A DNA stretch of 64,000 nt from Bretschneidera sinensis. Lineage: Eukaryota > Streptophyta > Magnoliopsida > Brassicales > Akaniaceae. The notes below the pieces were generated by a model. It saw only the letters and a program-made list of their open reading frames with translations, was not told the origin of the DNA and did no database searches. The DNA lies in assembly GCA_023935145.1 (NCBI GenBank), contig CM043700.1:26479501-26543500 (forward strand). Direction: 5' to 3'. Below are positions 11,667 to 23,918 of the stretch, piece after piece (the stretch's first letter is position 1; the number at the start of each line of letters is the position of its first letter). A program made the translations under genes and the position numbers.

Positions 11667-14600
11667 TTAGTTGGTATCTTCGTCAATGTCCATCCTAGCC
11701 CAAGTTGAGATACAATCTAATTGATCATCTACCACTACATTAGAAGGCATGCACTGATTGTAAGTGTCATCATCCTCTTCCTGCCTTTTTTCCCCCATTT
11801 CATATAGGTCCCTTGGCTTCGTGATCACAACATGATACCATTCCTTCATTGTTGGGTCTTGCACATAAAACACTTGCTTCGCTTGAGATGAAAGTACGAA
11901 CGGGTCATCCTTCAATAACTAACCAGTGTGTATTAACCTATTCAAGTTCACAAGAATGGAACCACTTACATCTTTCTTTAAACCCTGGGTGAATTAATAT
12001 CCACCCAATCACAACGGAACAACACAATCTTAAATGTCCCATAGTAATCCAGCTCGATGATATCGTTGAGCACACCATAATACATTTTATCATCCGCTTC
12101 AACTATCACTCCCGAATTTTGAGATCGTCTACACCTCTCACGTTCTTTTGTGTGGAATTTAAAGCCGTTGATGTTGAATCCATTGAATCTCCTAATAACA
12201 TTATTCGGACCTCAAGCAAAGGTAATTAGTTCATCTGAATAATTGTTATCCACCATCCATGGCACCTAAACATTTTCCAACAATTAATATGAGACAATAA
12301 CATTCGATGTTTTATTTATAACACTTATAGAAATCGAAGACTCTTGTTATTATGCCTAACTTGCCTCATAAGCCATGAGGGAAATTTCTTAACCAACCAC
12401 TTTTTTTCGAGACTTTATATTGGTCGATTGGAACGGTTGGTTAGCCTTTGAGCAGCCAAACATGAGCTGCAATAATTGATGTTTTTATGTAACTGTTAGC
12501 CATCACAGTGCTAACAACAAGTAATACAAACTCAATTTAAACACATGATATCATATTAAGTTCCTTTATTGATACTAACCTACGAGGTCAGAAAGTTTAT
12601 CATTATGGAGCAACACATAACGATGTGCTTGAGCCAATGACATGTCATCGAGCTCAACACTCACAATCTTTCCCATTATCCGTCCACCAGAGGAAAACAT
12701 GTATTCATCCGGAAAATTTACAGTATCATTGTTCCTTTGGGGATGGTTGAATCTTGTCTCTACACCTTTGAAGTATTGGGAGCAATATGTTAGACACTCT
12801 TCCCCATTGTACCCTTTAGCAATTGACCCCTCGGGTCGACTTCTATTACGTACGTAAGATTTCAAGTGCACTAAATACCTTACGAAGCCAAAAATTTAAA
12901 GATTAATTAAGTATCCAATATATAACAAAAAAAACAAAGTGCACAAAATAGCTTTGAACATCTAACCTCTCAATAGGATACATCCACCTGTAGTGTACGG
13001 GACCCCCAAGTCTAAGCCTCGGAGGCTAAGTGAATGATAAGATGAACCATAATGGTAAAGAAACCCGGGGAGAATATTTTCTCCAAATGGCTGAGTGTCA
13101 AAGCAACACACGACTCCAATAAGTTAAGCTCATGGGGATCAAGGGCTTTAGAGCATAAAGCTTTGAAAAATGATGATAACTCAGACATAACTGCTAGAAC
13201 ATGTCTAGGCAAAGATGCTCTTAAGGCAATCGGAATGATTTCTTGCATCAATATGTGACCGTCATGACTCTTTAGGTTTAACAGCTTATGATCTTTTAGG
13301 TTGACACATCTCGAGATGTTTGATGCATACCCATCAGGAACTTTAAGATTTGCCAAAACTGTCAAGAAATTTTGCTTCTCCTTCGTGGACATAGTGTAGC
13401 ATGCTGGAGGCGAGTGATCTTTTCCATTAGAAAGAGCAACTAAATGGAGGTCTTTCCTAATACCAATTTCCTCGAGATCGCGGCGTGCCTTCTTATTATC
13501 TTTAGTCTTACCATCTATATTCAATATTGTTCCAATCAAATTATCACATACATTCTTCTCTATATGCATCACATCTAAATTATGACGTAATAGATTGTCT
13601 TTCCAATATGGTAACTAAAAAAAAATGCTTCTTTTTTTTTCACACCGTATCTACAACTCCCTCATCCATGGGAATATCCTCATTATCAACATTTTCAAGA
13701 AATTCGTCCACACTCTCAAAAAGGTTATCAACTTCATCCACTAGCACTTGCCCCGTAGAGGCACCAACATCCTCTCTTGTCCTCTTCTTAGAAAGCTTCG
13801 AGGTTTTACCATAGCTATAGTTTCCACCCTCTAGTTGTATTAAAACATCGTGTCCAGACGGTGGAACAGGAGCAGATCCCAACTCTATGGTGCCATCAAA
13901 CTGATCCTTTTGAAAACGAAACTCATAGTTTTATGCTAACCATCGACGATGACCTATATAGCAAAACTTTCCCTCGTGCTTTAACCATAGAGAATGCATA
14001 GATTCCCCACAACATGGACAAGTAACCCGCCCCTTGGTGCTCCAACTAGATAAGTTTGCATAGGCTGGAAAATCATTAATGGTCCAAAAAAGAGAAACGT
14101 GAAGCTTAAAGCTTTGATTGGTGGACGCATCAAACGCATCAACACCATCCCATAATTGTTTCAACTCTTCAATTAGAGGCTGCAAAAAGATATCAATATC
14201 ATTACCGGGGCTTCTCTCACCAGGAATCACCATTGAAATGACGAAGGATGTTTGCTTCATGCAAATCCACGGTGGCAAGTTGTATGGGACCAAAAAAATA
14301 GGCCATGTGCTATAGGTTGAACTCATTGTTCGAAAGGGATTGAACCCGTCACTAGCTAAGCCAAGCCTAGCACTCCGAGGATCAGCTGCAAAATCGGGAT
14401 ACAATCTATCCAATTCATTCCAGGCTAATCCATCCACAGGGTGTCTTAAAATCTCATCCTTTGTTCGATCTTTGTCATGCCATCTCATCAACGAAGCCGT
14501 TTTAGATGACATATATATCTTCTTCAATCTCGGTATTAGTGGAAAATAACGCAATACCTTAGCTGGCTTTTTCTTTTTCGATTGACCATCCATCTCATTC

Positions 14601-15460
14601 AACGGATCCTCATCATCAGCTGTGTTTTTGACCCACCGTGCCACACCACACGCATGAAAAAATTCATTATTCAAATGCTCACCCCAATACAGTGTGCAGT
14701 CATTACGACAAACATGAATCTTCTCATACCCAAGACCCAATCCTTTGATAATCTTCATGGCTTCATAATAATTTGATGGCAATGGTGCACACATCGGAAA
14801 TGCCATGTTGATAAACTCAAGCAACATAGTCAGAGATATTCCAGACCACCTATTCAAACATTTGAGGTGTAGTAAATATAAAATGAAACTTAACTTTGTG
14901 AAATTCTGACATCCCGGATAAAGTTCAGTATCGTAATCTTTTATCAAGTTGCGATACTGAGTCGTCTCATCAATAGCAGAACGAACTGGATGTTCGACGT
15001 CTGAAGGATCACCACAATTATTGAACTCAACCCCACAATGAGCCTGTTACTCTTCACCATGCTCATTTGAAGATCCCACTTCGATTCCTAAACTTAACGG
15101 TTCATTGTTTGAGTTTTCACAAGTAACCTGGAAGGCACCTCGAAGCAAACCCAACACGTCATCTCGTCCCATGAAGCCACCTGGAACACTAGTGGGTTGT
15201 GAACTAGTGTGAGGGTGGTCTATACAAGAGACTTTTTCCCCATGAAAAACCCACTCGGTGTAACCGGGACTAAACCCATTATACAATAGATGCTCCTGAA
15301 CAATTTCTGGTTCGAATGAATAACAATTACCATATCTCCTACCTGGACAAACAATACTACCACGAGTACAAGCCTTCTAACACGCAAATCTAATGAAGTT
15401 TACAACACCATCCATATAGGCTTTACTCGACCTCGGTTTATCTATCCAACTTTTATCCAT
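11667..15460 (-). pseudogene. Nested CACTA transposase (TNP2/TnpD-like), decayed
   Basis: The start codon at 15460 opens a transposase-associated domain (MDKSWIDKPRSSKAYMDG, then the HLLYNGFSPGYTEWVFHGE pattern). The Transposase_21 core (14947-13931) follows, with CGVARWV, ASLMRWHDKD, the catalytic-type SDGFNPF, YNLPPW and ACPCC-type zinc-binding cysteines. Then come DUF4218-like pieces (13572-13012, MHIEKNVCDNLIGT; 12871-12575, CLTYCSQYFKGV) and a DUF4216-like C-terminus (11915-11667, DDPFVLSSQAKQVFYVQDP) ending DIDEDTN. This protein cuts element ends. In-frame stops: Cys-TAG in the first domain (CAG in the outer copy), GAG-TAA near 15048 (CAA in the outer copy), and a stop after HRRWLA at 13931 (GAA in the outer copy). 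Confidence 0.85.
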
Positions 15461-15479
15461 TTTTAGATGACACCAATAG

Positions 15480-16969
15480 ATTTTCCTAAAACAATGTTAA
15501 TCAAGTCAGTATTGTAATATTTTTGGCAAAAGTATGCATATTATTTCTAACTATGAAATTATATAATTATTATTTTTGTTAATAATTATTATATTATAAT
15601 AATAACCTTATTAAGTATAAGAATAATTAAAAACTAATATAATAAGTAGAAATAAAATAATAATAAACATTATAATTTTTCAAATGAACAAGTATAGAGA
15701 TCTTTGATTGTATAACAATTTTTGGGTTTGATGTATATTAGTATTTCAATCGTGTGTGATATGTTTTTCAAATGAATCAATTTTTTTATTTTGTAAAAAA
15801 GCTTACGAAGAATTGTTTATATACCCACAAAAGAATGAGAGAAGTAATGGACATTTATAAAATGAAAGTAAAAAATGAGAAGATAACAACAAACTTCTTC
15901 CCATAACCAAACAAAATAGATTAAAATTTTTATCATTTAATCATATAAACTAAACAAAAAATATGTCCAATTGATAACCACATAGCTCTTTAAAAAATTT
16001 AAATTCAAACTCTCTAAACCCCAAATTGTAAATTTTTTTTAAAAAAATGGCTTAATTCACTCTACTAAGATCAGATTAACCCTCTAGATGATGGGTTTTG
16101 TTACATTTATATTAATTTAAGTGTAATTTTGCATGCCTGTTATAAGTTTCAATGTAAATTTTACGATTGCCCAAAATCGACCTGAACTGAAAGCATACAC
16201 CAATTTTCTAGATACCCAACAAATCAAGAAATTATACAATTAATTTCGAGTAATCAAACTAGATTGGATTATTGAACATCAATCGAAATAGTTGCTCAAG
16301 GATAATGTACATAAATGAAAATGGAAATTGAATTGCACAGTTTCTACTAATTGTCAAGAACAAAAACAAAAAATTGTCAAGCAACTCAACACAAGTAATC
16401 TTTTTCACAAAGTTGGATTGAATACAACAATTGAAACAAATTGAAAACAACAAGAACTCTCAATTGAATAAAAAAAAAAACAGAGAAGAAACGCGAAATT
16501 GAAGGACTTACCCACTGGATTCAAGCGAACAAATGAAAATATAAACAGAACTCTCAAAATCAAACAAATTAATCACATCATATGATTCAAGCAACAACAA
16601 AAAAAATGGTAATTTCTCACAAGCAAGCTCCAATGGCAATCATAAAACCAAAGAAAATTATAACCGAAATCACTATTAACAAGAGAAAGTTTAATGATAT
16701 TAGGGTTGAAGGACTTACCCACTGGAAGTTAAGCACAAGAGAGGAAAACAAAGGAAAAAAAAGTATACAGGATAGATGAAACTCACCGGGGGAGCTCGCA
16801 GGAGGGACGGAAATTTTGGGAGAAACGGCATGGTGGAGCTAAAGGTGGAGCAGGGAAAATTATTTGGCAGAACGGAGCGGTGGAGGGAAGGGCGCGGTGA
16901 AGGGAAGTGCGCGCAGAAGAAAAATTTTGGGGGAAAAATCTGGCACTATAATATATATATTGGAAATTA
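15480..16969 (-). other. Nested CACTA 5' leader and intron region
   Basis: This is AT-rich DNA upstream of the nested transposase start. A GC-richer leader at about 16785-16950 (read on the minus strand) ends in a donor (CCCCCG/GTGAGT near 16785), matching a spliced 5' leader. An acceptor (TTGTTTTAG) just upstream of the start codon is shared with the outer element. No coding sequence is supported. Confidence 0.45.
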
Positions 16970-17095
16970 CCGGCGCTTACCGACGCTTACAAGCGCCGGA
17001 ATATGCCGATTACCTTATTTCGGCGCTTCTAACCGCCAGTATATGCTGATTACCAAATACCGACGCTTTAAAGCGCAGGTATTTGGTAATTTGTA
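16970..17095. repeat. Subterminal motif array, nested element 5' side
   Basis: It holds several GGCGCTT/AAGCGCC units. The last forms a long hairpin: CCAAATACC and GGTATTTGG enclosing GACGCTTTAAAGCGCA (17055-17088). Confidence 0.75.
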
Positions 17096-17116
17096 TATTC
17101 AATTCTGTTGCAGAGC

Positions 17117-17422
17117 TAGATCGAGCGTCATTTGCAAGGTTAAGAAAGACAGAAATTTCAAGAAGATAAGGTGAGCTTAGAAGAGGAGTTTTGGAGATGT
17201 AATGGCGCGAGAAAGAGAAAAGGAAATCTGGGCACCTTCAAATGGAAAAATTCTAATAAAAATTCCTAATGGGATCTAGAAAGTACTACGACGGCGGACA
17301 GAAGTGATATGCAATGCAAGCTACGGAAGATATGTTCAATTGATGGTAAAATGGCATAATCAGGAAAAAAGAATAATTCACGATGAAAGACACGTGAGGA
17401 ATAACACCTATTTGTAATAAAT
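17117..17422 (+). repeat. 307-bp direct repeat, right copy (flanks nested element)
   Basis: This is the partner of 7907-8213. After the shared end TAATAAAT the two copies part: 8214 continues into subterminal motifs of the inner element, while 17423 continues into intron-like DNA of the outer element. The copy therefore marks the right edge of the insertion. Confidence 0.9.
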
Positions 17423-19550
17423 GAGTTTTTTTCTGCTAGAATTCTTGGAGAAGGGCGTGTTATTTGTCATAGGGGCTATGCTCTTTGGAACTATAGTCAC
17501 GGAAAGTCTAGTTTCTACAAAATAAGGACATTAAAGCACTTTGTTCTGCTGCAAATTATAAGGGTAACGTAGAGAACTTGTTCTTCTGAGCCAATGTAAA
17601 AGAAATTTGGTATGTGTTTAACTCTAGGTAATTGTTTCACCATTCTTAAGCCAAGTTTTCTTATTACTTGAGTTCAACCTTTTTACCTCTCTTGCGTAAC
17701 TGTTTCTGCCTCTGTTACCATTGGCATTCATTGCCCTGAACTGAAAGATTACTTCATTGGCACTGCCAAAATTAGTGTTGTAATTGTTAGCACTTATGCA
17801 TTCTCTGCATCACATTAACACTGGATTACTATCAGATGTTCTGGATAGGTCGATTTTGATTTCTATGGATTTTTGCATTCTTTATAAGTTCTGAAAACCT
17901 TGCTTTGTTCATTGGTTTTATCATATGCTTCTAATGGAAAAATAAGTTTCTTCGTTCAGAAAGATTTTTTGGTGCCACTGGGGTTTTGCTTTGGTTTGTT
18001 TGTGTGCTTAAATCACACTGAAAAGAGACCGAGTTAGGATAACTTTATCTGGTTCACTTTTTTCCTTCCCTTCGCTTAATTCTGTAACTAGTACTTCTAC
18101 AACAGCTACTTATGCTCCTTGATTAGTAAATTTAACAAGGTAAATGATGTCCCTGAAACTGGTGTATTCACAAAAAGTGTCGTAGTAGGTGGTTTAAAAC
18201 GCCAAATTAAGGTAATCTTTGTTTTGTATGAATTATTTGCTTCAGTGCCTTATTAATATATTTAAAGGGACGCAGAGAGAGAATCAGTTAGCAAGCAAGA
18301 CGGCCATAAAGTTATTTGGTCATTCTTGACTATTACAGTTAACCAAGTGGGCAGGTATTAATGAAGGGATAGAAGCGTAGAGAAGACGTTGGCATATTAA
18401 GTATAATTAGGAAATGACTAGAAATATGGTTGGGTGCCTTGTCTGATATATATCATCCTTTTCAACTTTTTTTTTAAAGGTATATAAAATATGTATATAT
18501 CCTTTTCTTTTTCTGCGACATGTCATTTTCTGTTTCATAAGCTATTTCTGCTGGGTACCCATCTGAAGAAGTTATAGTTAAGTCTCCTTGATGTCTTGAT
18601 GACAGTCAAATCTTGAAAAGCTAGTTTTTTTGGCCATTTTGCCATTTTCTGCAGGACTTGAAAAGGGAAATAGTATCTCTTACTCAATTTTTTATTTTCA
18701 GCTTTGCAGCCACAAATGTTTGTTTATAAGGCTGTAGTTTGGTCATCACCTAATCCCCAACCTCAAAATATTTTTCACTCCTAAGAGCATCAGTTTAGAC
18801 TTTCATTCTGTATTGTGCTTAAAGCAGGTGGTGTTTAAGTTGTTGTAGCAATGCTGCTCTATTGCTGAGCTCTACATCCAGTGCTTCCAGCTCTGGGTAG
18901 AGGCATTGCTGATGTTAACCACTAAAAAATATTATTATATATATATATAAAGTATCTCTTTCAGTTCCACCGATCATATAGTTGCTAGACTAACTACCAC
19001 CAACTAACAGTCTTCCTCAGCCTTTATATCCATGAAAGAACCAAATCAAGGGAAAAAGAAAATGAGCCTTATTAACTAAACTAAATCCTAATTCTCTAAA
19101 AAAAAAAAAAAAAAATTTCTCCAAATTTCAACCTTGTTTGAGTTGTCATTGTGAGATTTTTAATGGCTGTATATTTTAGTTTGAATTACTTTTGCATTAT
19201 TATATATGACAAGAGACAACTATTTATGAGAAAAATACATTTATTCTTTTGAGATTTAGTAAAAATTACACTTAAACTCTTATAGTTTAAAAAATAATAA
19301 TTACCGATATTGAATAAACTGATTTTATTAATAGGTTAATTGAAGTTTGTTTGATGATAACAATTTCCAGCTCCTTGCTTCTTTTCCAATGCGATATCTT
19401 AATGAATAATATCTCTTCTCTCAGTTTAGGTTTTGAATTCATCATCACCGAAGTACGTGAAGAAAGAATTCATCATCGGGCAATCATAATTGAGTTCTAC
19501 TAGTCTGATAAATCTGACTTTCTTAATATTGTTTTAGGGAGGTCTATTGA
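17423..19550 (+). other. Outer CACTA 5' intron-like region
   Basis: About 2.1 kb with no coding frame I recognise; it is T-rich and intron-like. It ends with an acceptor (TTGTTTTAG/GGAGGTC) just before the start codon at 19563. It includes a poly-A run near 19098. It has no visible counterpart in the nested element, so the two elements differ in their 5' introns. Confidence 0.45.
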
Positions 19551-19562
19551 CGTCATCTAAAA

Positions 19563-22500
19563 ATGGATACAAATTGGATAGATAAACCGAGGTTGAGTAA
19601 AGCCTATATGGATGGTATTGCAAACTTCATTATATTTGCGTGTCAGAAAGCTTGTAGTCGTGGCAGTATTGTTTGTCCATGTAGGAGATATGGTAATTGT
19701 TCTTCATCCGAACCAGAAGTTGCTTAGAAGCATCATTGTATAATGGGTTTAATCTAAGTTACACCAATTGAATTTTTTATCGGGAGAAAGTTTCTCGTAT
19801 AGATCACACTCACACTAGTTTACAACCCACTAGTATTCCAGTTGGCTTCATGGGACGAGATGACGTGTTGGGTTTGCTCCGAGGTGCCTTCAAGGTTATT
19901 TGTGAAAACTCAAACAATGAACCATTAAGTTTAGGAATCGAAGTTGGATCTTCAAATGAGCATGGTGAAGAGCAACAGGCTCATTATGTGTTTGAGTTCA
20001 ATAATTGTAGTGATCCTTCAAACGTCGAACATCCAGTTCGTTCTGTTATTGATGAGACGACTCAGTATCGCAATTTGATGAAAGATTATGATAATGAACT
20101 TTATCTGGGTTGTTCACAAAGTTAAGTTTTATGTTATATCTACTACACCTCAAATGTTTGAATGGGTGGTCTGGTAAATCTCTTACTATATTGTTTGAGT
20201 TTATCAACATGGCATTTCCGATGTGTGCTCCATTGCCATCAAATTATTATGAAGCCATAAAGATTATCAAGGGATTGGGTCTTGGTTATTGGTTATGAGA
20301 AGATTCATGTTTGTCCTAATGATTGCACACTATATTGGGGTGAGCATGTGAATGATAAATTTTGTCATGCGTGTGGTGTGCCACGGTGGGTTAAAAACAA
20401 TGCTGATGATGAGGATCCGTTGAATGAGATGGATGGTCAATCTAAAAAGAAAAAGCTAGCTAAAGTATTGCGTTATTTCCCGCTAATATCGAGATTGAAG
20501 AGGATATTTATGTCATCTAAAACGGCTTCGTTGATGAGATGGCATGATAAAGATCGAACAAATGATGGGATTTTAAGACACCTGACAGATGGATTAAGCT
20601 GGAATGAGTTTGATACTTTGTATCCTGATTTTGCAGCTGATTCTCGTAGTGTTAGGCTTGGCCTAGCTAGTGACGGGTTCTATCCTTTTCGAACAATGAG
20701 TTCAACTTATAGCACATGGCCCGTTCTTTTGGTCCTATACAATTTGCCACCGTGGCTTTGCATGAAGCAAACATCCTTCATCCTTTCAATGGTGATTCCT
20801 AGTGAGAAAAACCCCGGTAATGATATTGATATCTTTTTGCAACCTCTAATGGAAGAGTTGAAACAATTATGGGATGGTGTTGATGCGTTTGATGCATCCA
20901 CCAATCAAAGTTTTAAGCTGTGTGCTTCTTTTCTTTGGATCATTAATGATTTTCCAGCATATATAAACTTATCTGGTTGGAGCACCAAGGGGTGGGTTGC
21001 TTGTCCATGTTGTGGGGACTCTACGCATTCTATATGGTTAAAACACGAGGGAAAGTTTTGCTATATGGGTCATCGTCGATGGTTAGCAGAAAACCATGAG
21101 TTTCGTTTTCAAAATGATCAGTTTGATGGCACCATAGATTTGGGATCTGCTCCTGTTCCACCATCTGGACACGATGTTTTAAGACAACTAGAGAGTGGAA
21201 ACTATATCTATGGTAAAACCTCGAAACCTTCTAAAAAAAGGGCAAGAGAAAATGTTGGTACCTCTACGAGGCAAGTACTAGTAGATGAAGTTGATAACTT
21301 TTTTTAGGGTGTGGACAATTTCCTAGAAAATGTTGATAATAAGGATCTTCCAATGGATGAGGGAGTTGTAGATACGTTGCGGAAAAAAAGAAGCATTTTT
21401 TTTAGTTACCTTATTAGAAAGACAATCTATTGCGTCATAATTTAGATGTGATGCATATAGAGAAGAATGTATGTGATAATTTGATTGGAACAATATTGAA
21501 TATAGATGGTAAGACTAAAGATAATAAAAAGACATGCCGTGATCTCGAGGAAATTGGTATTAGAAAAGACCTCCAATTAGTTGTCCTTCCTAATAGAAAA
21601 GATCACTCACCTCCAGCATACTACACTATGTCTACGAAGGAGAAGCACAATTTCTTGACAGTTTTGGAAAATCTAAAAGTTCCTGATGGGTATGCATCAA
21701 ACATCTCAAGATGTGTCAACTTAAAGGATCGTAAGCTGTCAAACTTAAAGAGTCATGACGTTCACATATTGATGCAAGAAATCATTCCTATTGCCTTAAG
21801 AGCATCTTTGCCTAGACATGTTGTAGCAATTGTTTCTAAGTTATCAACATTTTTCAAAGCTTTATGTTCTAAAGCTCTTGATCTCCATGAGCTTGACATA
21901 TTGGAGTCGAATGTTGCTTTGACACTTTGCCGTTTGGAGAAAATATTCCCCCCAAGTTTCTTTACCATTATGGTTCATCTTATCATTCACTTAGCCTTCG
22001 AGACTAGACTTAGTGGTCCCGAACACTACAGGTGGATGTATCTTGTTGAGAGGTTAGGTGTTCAAATCTAATTTGTGCACTCTTTACTTTTTTATATTAT
22101 TGGCTACTAAATTTATCTTTAATTTTTTGGCTTTGCAAGGTATTTAATGCGCTTGAAATCTTACGTATGTAATAGAAGTCGACCCGAAGGGTTAATTACT
22201 GAAGGGTACAATGGGGAAGAGTGTCTAACATATTGCTTACAATACTTCAAAGGTGTAGAGACAAAATTCAACCGCTTCTAAAGGAACAATGATACTGTAA
22301 ATTATCCGGATGAATACATGTTTTCCTCGGGTGTACGGATAATGGGAAAGATTGTAAGTGTTGAGCTCGATGACATGTCATTGGCTCAAGCACATCGTTA
22401 TGTGTTACTCCATAATGATAAACTTTCTGACCTTCGTAGGTTAGTATCAATAAAGGAACTTAGTAATCATGTGTTTAAATTGAGTAGTTATTATCTTTTG

Positions 22501-23350
22501 TTATCCCTGTGATGGCTAATAGTTAGATAAAAACATCAATAATTGCAGAGAATTTTTGGCTGCTCAAAGACTAACTAACTGTTCCAATCGACCAATACAA
22601 AGTCTCGAACAAAAGTGGTTGGTTGAGAAATTTCCCTCATGGCTTATGAGACAGGTTAGGCATAATATCAATTGTCTTCGAATGTGATAAGTATTTTCAA
22701 TAAAACATTGACTGACGTTGTCTCATATTAATTTTTGGAAAATGTTTAGGTGCCATGAATGGTGGATAACAATTATTCAAATGAAATAATTGCTTTTTCT
22801 TGAGGTCCAAATAATGTTGTTAGGAGATTTAATGGATTCAACATCAATGGCTTTAAATTCCACACAAAGGAACGTGAGAGGTTTAGACGATCTCAAAATT
22901 CAGGAGTTATAGTTGAAGCGGATGATCAAATGTATTATGGTGTGCTCAAAGATATCATCGAGTTGGATTACTATATAGGACGTTTAAGATTGTGTTGTTC
23001 TGTTATGATTGTGTGGATATTATTTCACCCAGGGGTTTAAAGAAAGATGCAAGTGGGTGCATTCTCGTGAACTTGAATAGGTTCATATACACTGGTCAGT
23101 TATTGAAAGATGACCCGTTCGTTATTTCATCTCAAGCAAAACAAGTTTTTTATATGCAAGACCCAACAAGGAAGGAATAGTATCATGTTGTGATCACGAA
23201 GCCAAGGGACCTATATGAAATGGGGGAAAAACGCATGAAGAGGATGTTGACACTTATAATCAGTGCATGTCTTTTAATGTAGTGGTAGACGATCAATTAG
23301 ATTGTATCTCAACTTGAGCTAGGATGGACATTGACGAAGATACCAATTAG
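19563..23350 (+). pseudogene. Outer CACTA transposase (TNP2/TnpD-like), decayed
   Basis: The order of domains is the same as in the nested copy. The transposase-associated domain opens at 19563 (MDTNWIDKPRLSKAYMDG) but hits stops within 200 bases. The Transposase_21 core is at 20282-21307 (CGVPRWV, ASLMRWHDKD, SDGFYPF, YNLPPW, CPCCGDS). DUF4218-like sequence is at 21430-22071 (MHIEKNVCDNLIGT, LKSHDVHILMQEI) with its continuation at about 22150-22440. A DUF4216-like C-terminus is at about 22990-23350. A small duplication of TTGGTTAT around 20284-20295 shifts the frame between the N-terminal part and the core. A TAG at about 21305 interrupts the linker, and another follows VQDP-x-RKE near 23178. 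The catalytic-type Asp in SDGF is retained. I conclude it is non-functional without correction. Confidence 0.85.
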
Positions 23351-23918
23351 TTATATGTGCATTTCCATGTACTTGTATTTGGATGTGTATTTATGTGATG
23401 CACATGTGTGTCAACGAGATTTGTAATGTTTGATTGTATTCTTTCGGGTTACTGTTGCTTTGTCTCACATAGTTCAAGAGTCATGAACTTCTTTGCCTAT
23501 AGTTTGTGGAATGTTACTTCAAAATGTCATAAATTTCTATTTTAGTTGTATGATTGATTATTGCGTGTTCTTTAAATCCTATTTAAAGCACTTATTTGTT
23601 CATTTGTTCACAGGTACTCTAAAGTGATTCTTGCATCAACCAGTCCTTGAGGTTTGTATTCTAAATCGTATTTAAAATCAAAATAATCATTTACTTATTG
23701 TTATCCTAAGTAGAATACACAAAGTTATTCGTCCACTGATCTGTGGAAAAAATGGATGGTCCCATAGAATTAAAAGTTATTAATTGCAGCATTTGTTGCG
23801 AGCCCTTGACCATTCCTATCTTTCAGGTGTGGTTTTTATAATTCTTGTTAACTTTTAATGCATTTTTTATAGTGTGAGATATAATCATTTTTATGTTTTT
23901 ATGTATATAGATTCCAAG

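Larger units (their letters stand above)
8214..17116 (-). mobile_element. Nested CACTA element, inverted relative to the outer one
   Basis: The 8.9-kb segment has subterminal arrays at both edges (8217-8445 and 16970-17095). Between them, on the minus strand, are a TNP2-type transposase gene (15460 to 11667) and a Transposase_24-like gene (about 11250 to 8699), in the order seen in the outer element. Neither edge shows a clean CACTACAAGAT end. The nearest candidate, CACCTACTTGTAATAAAT, lies inside the flanking repeat. It is a close relative of the outer element: about 30 differences in about 180 aligned transposase residues by eye. Confidence 0.8.
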
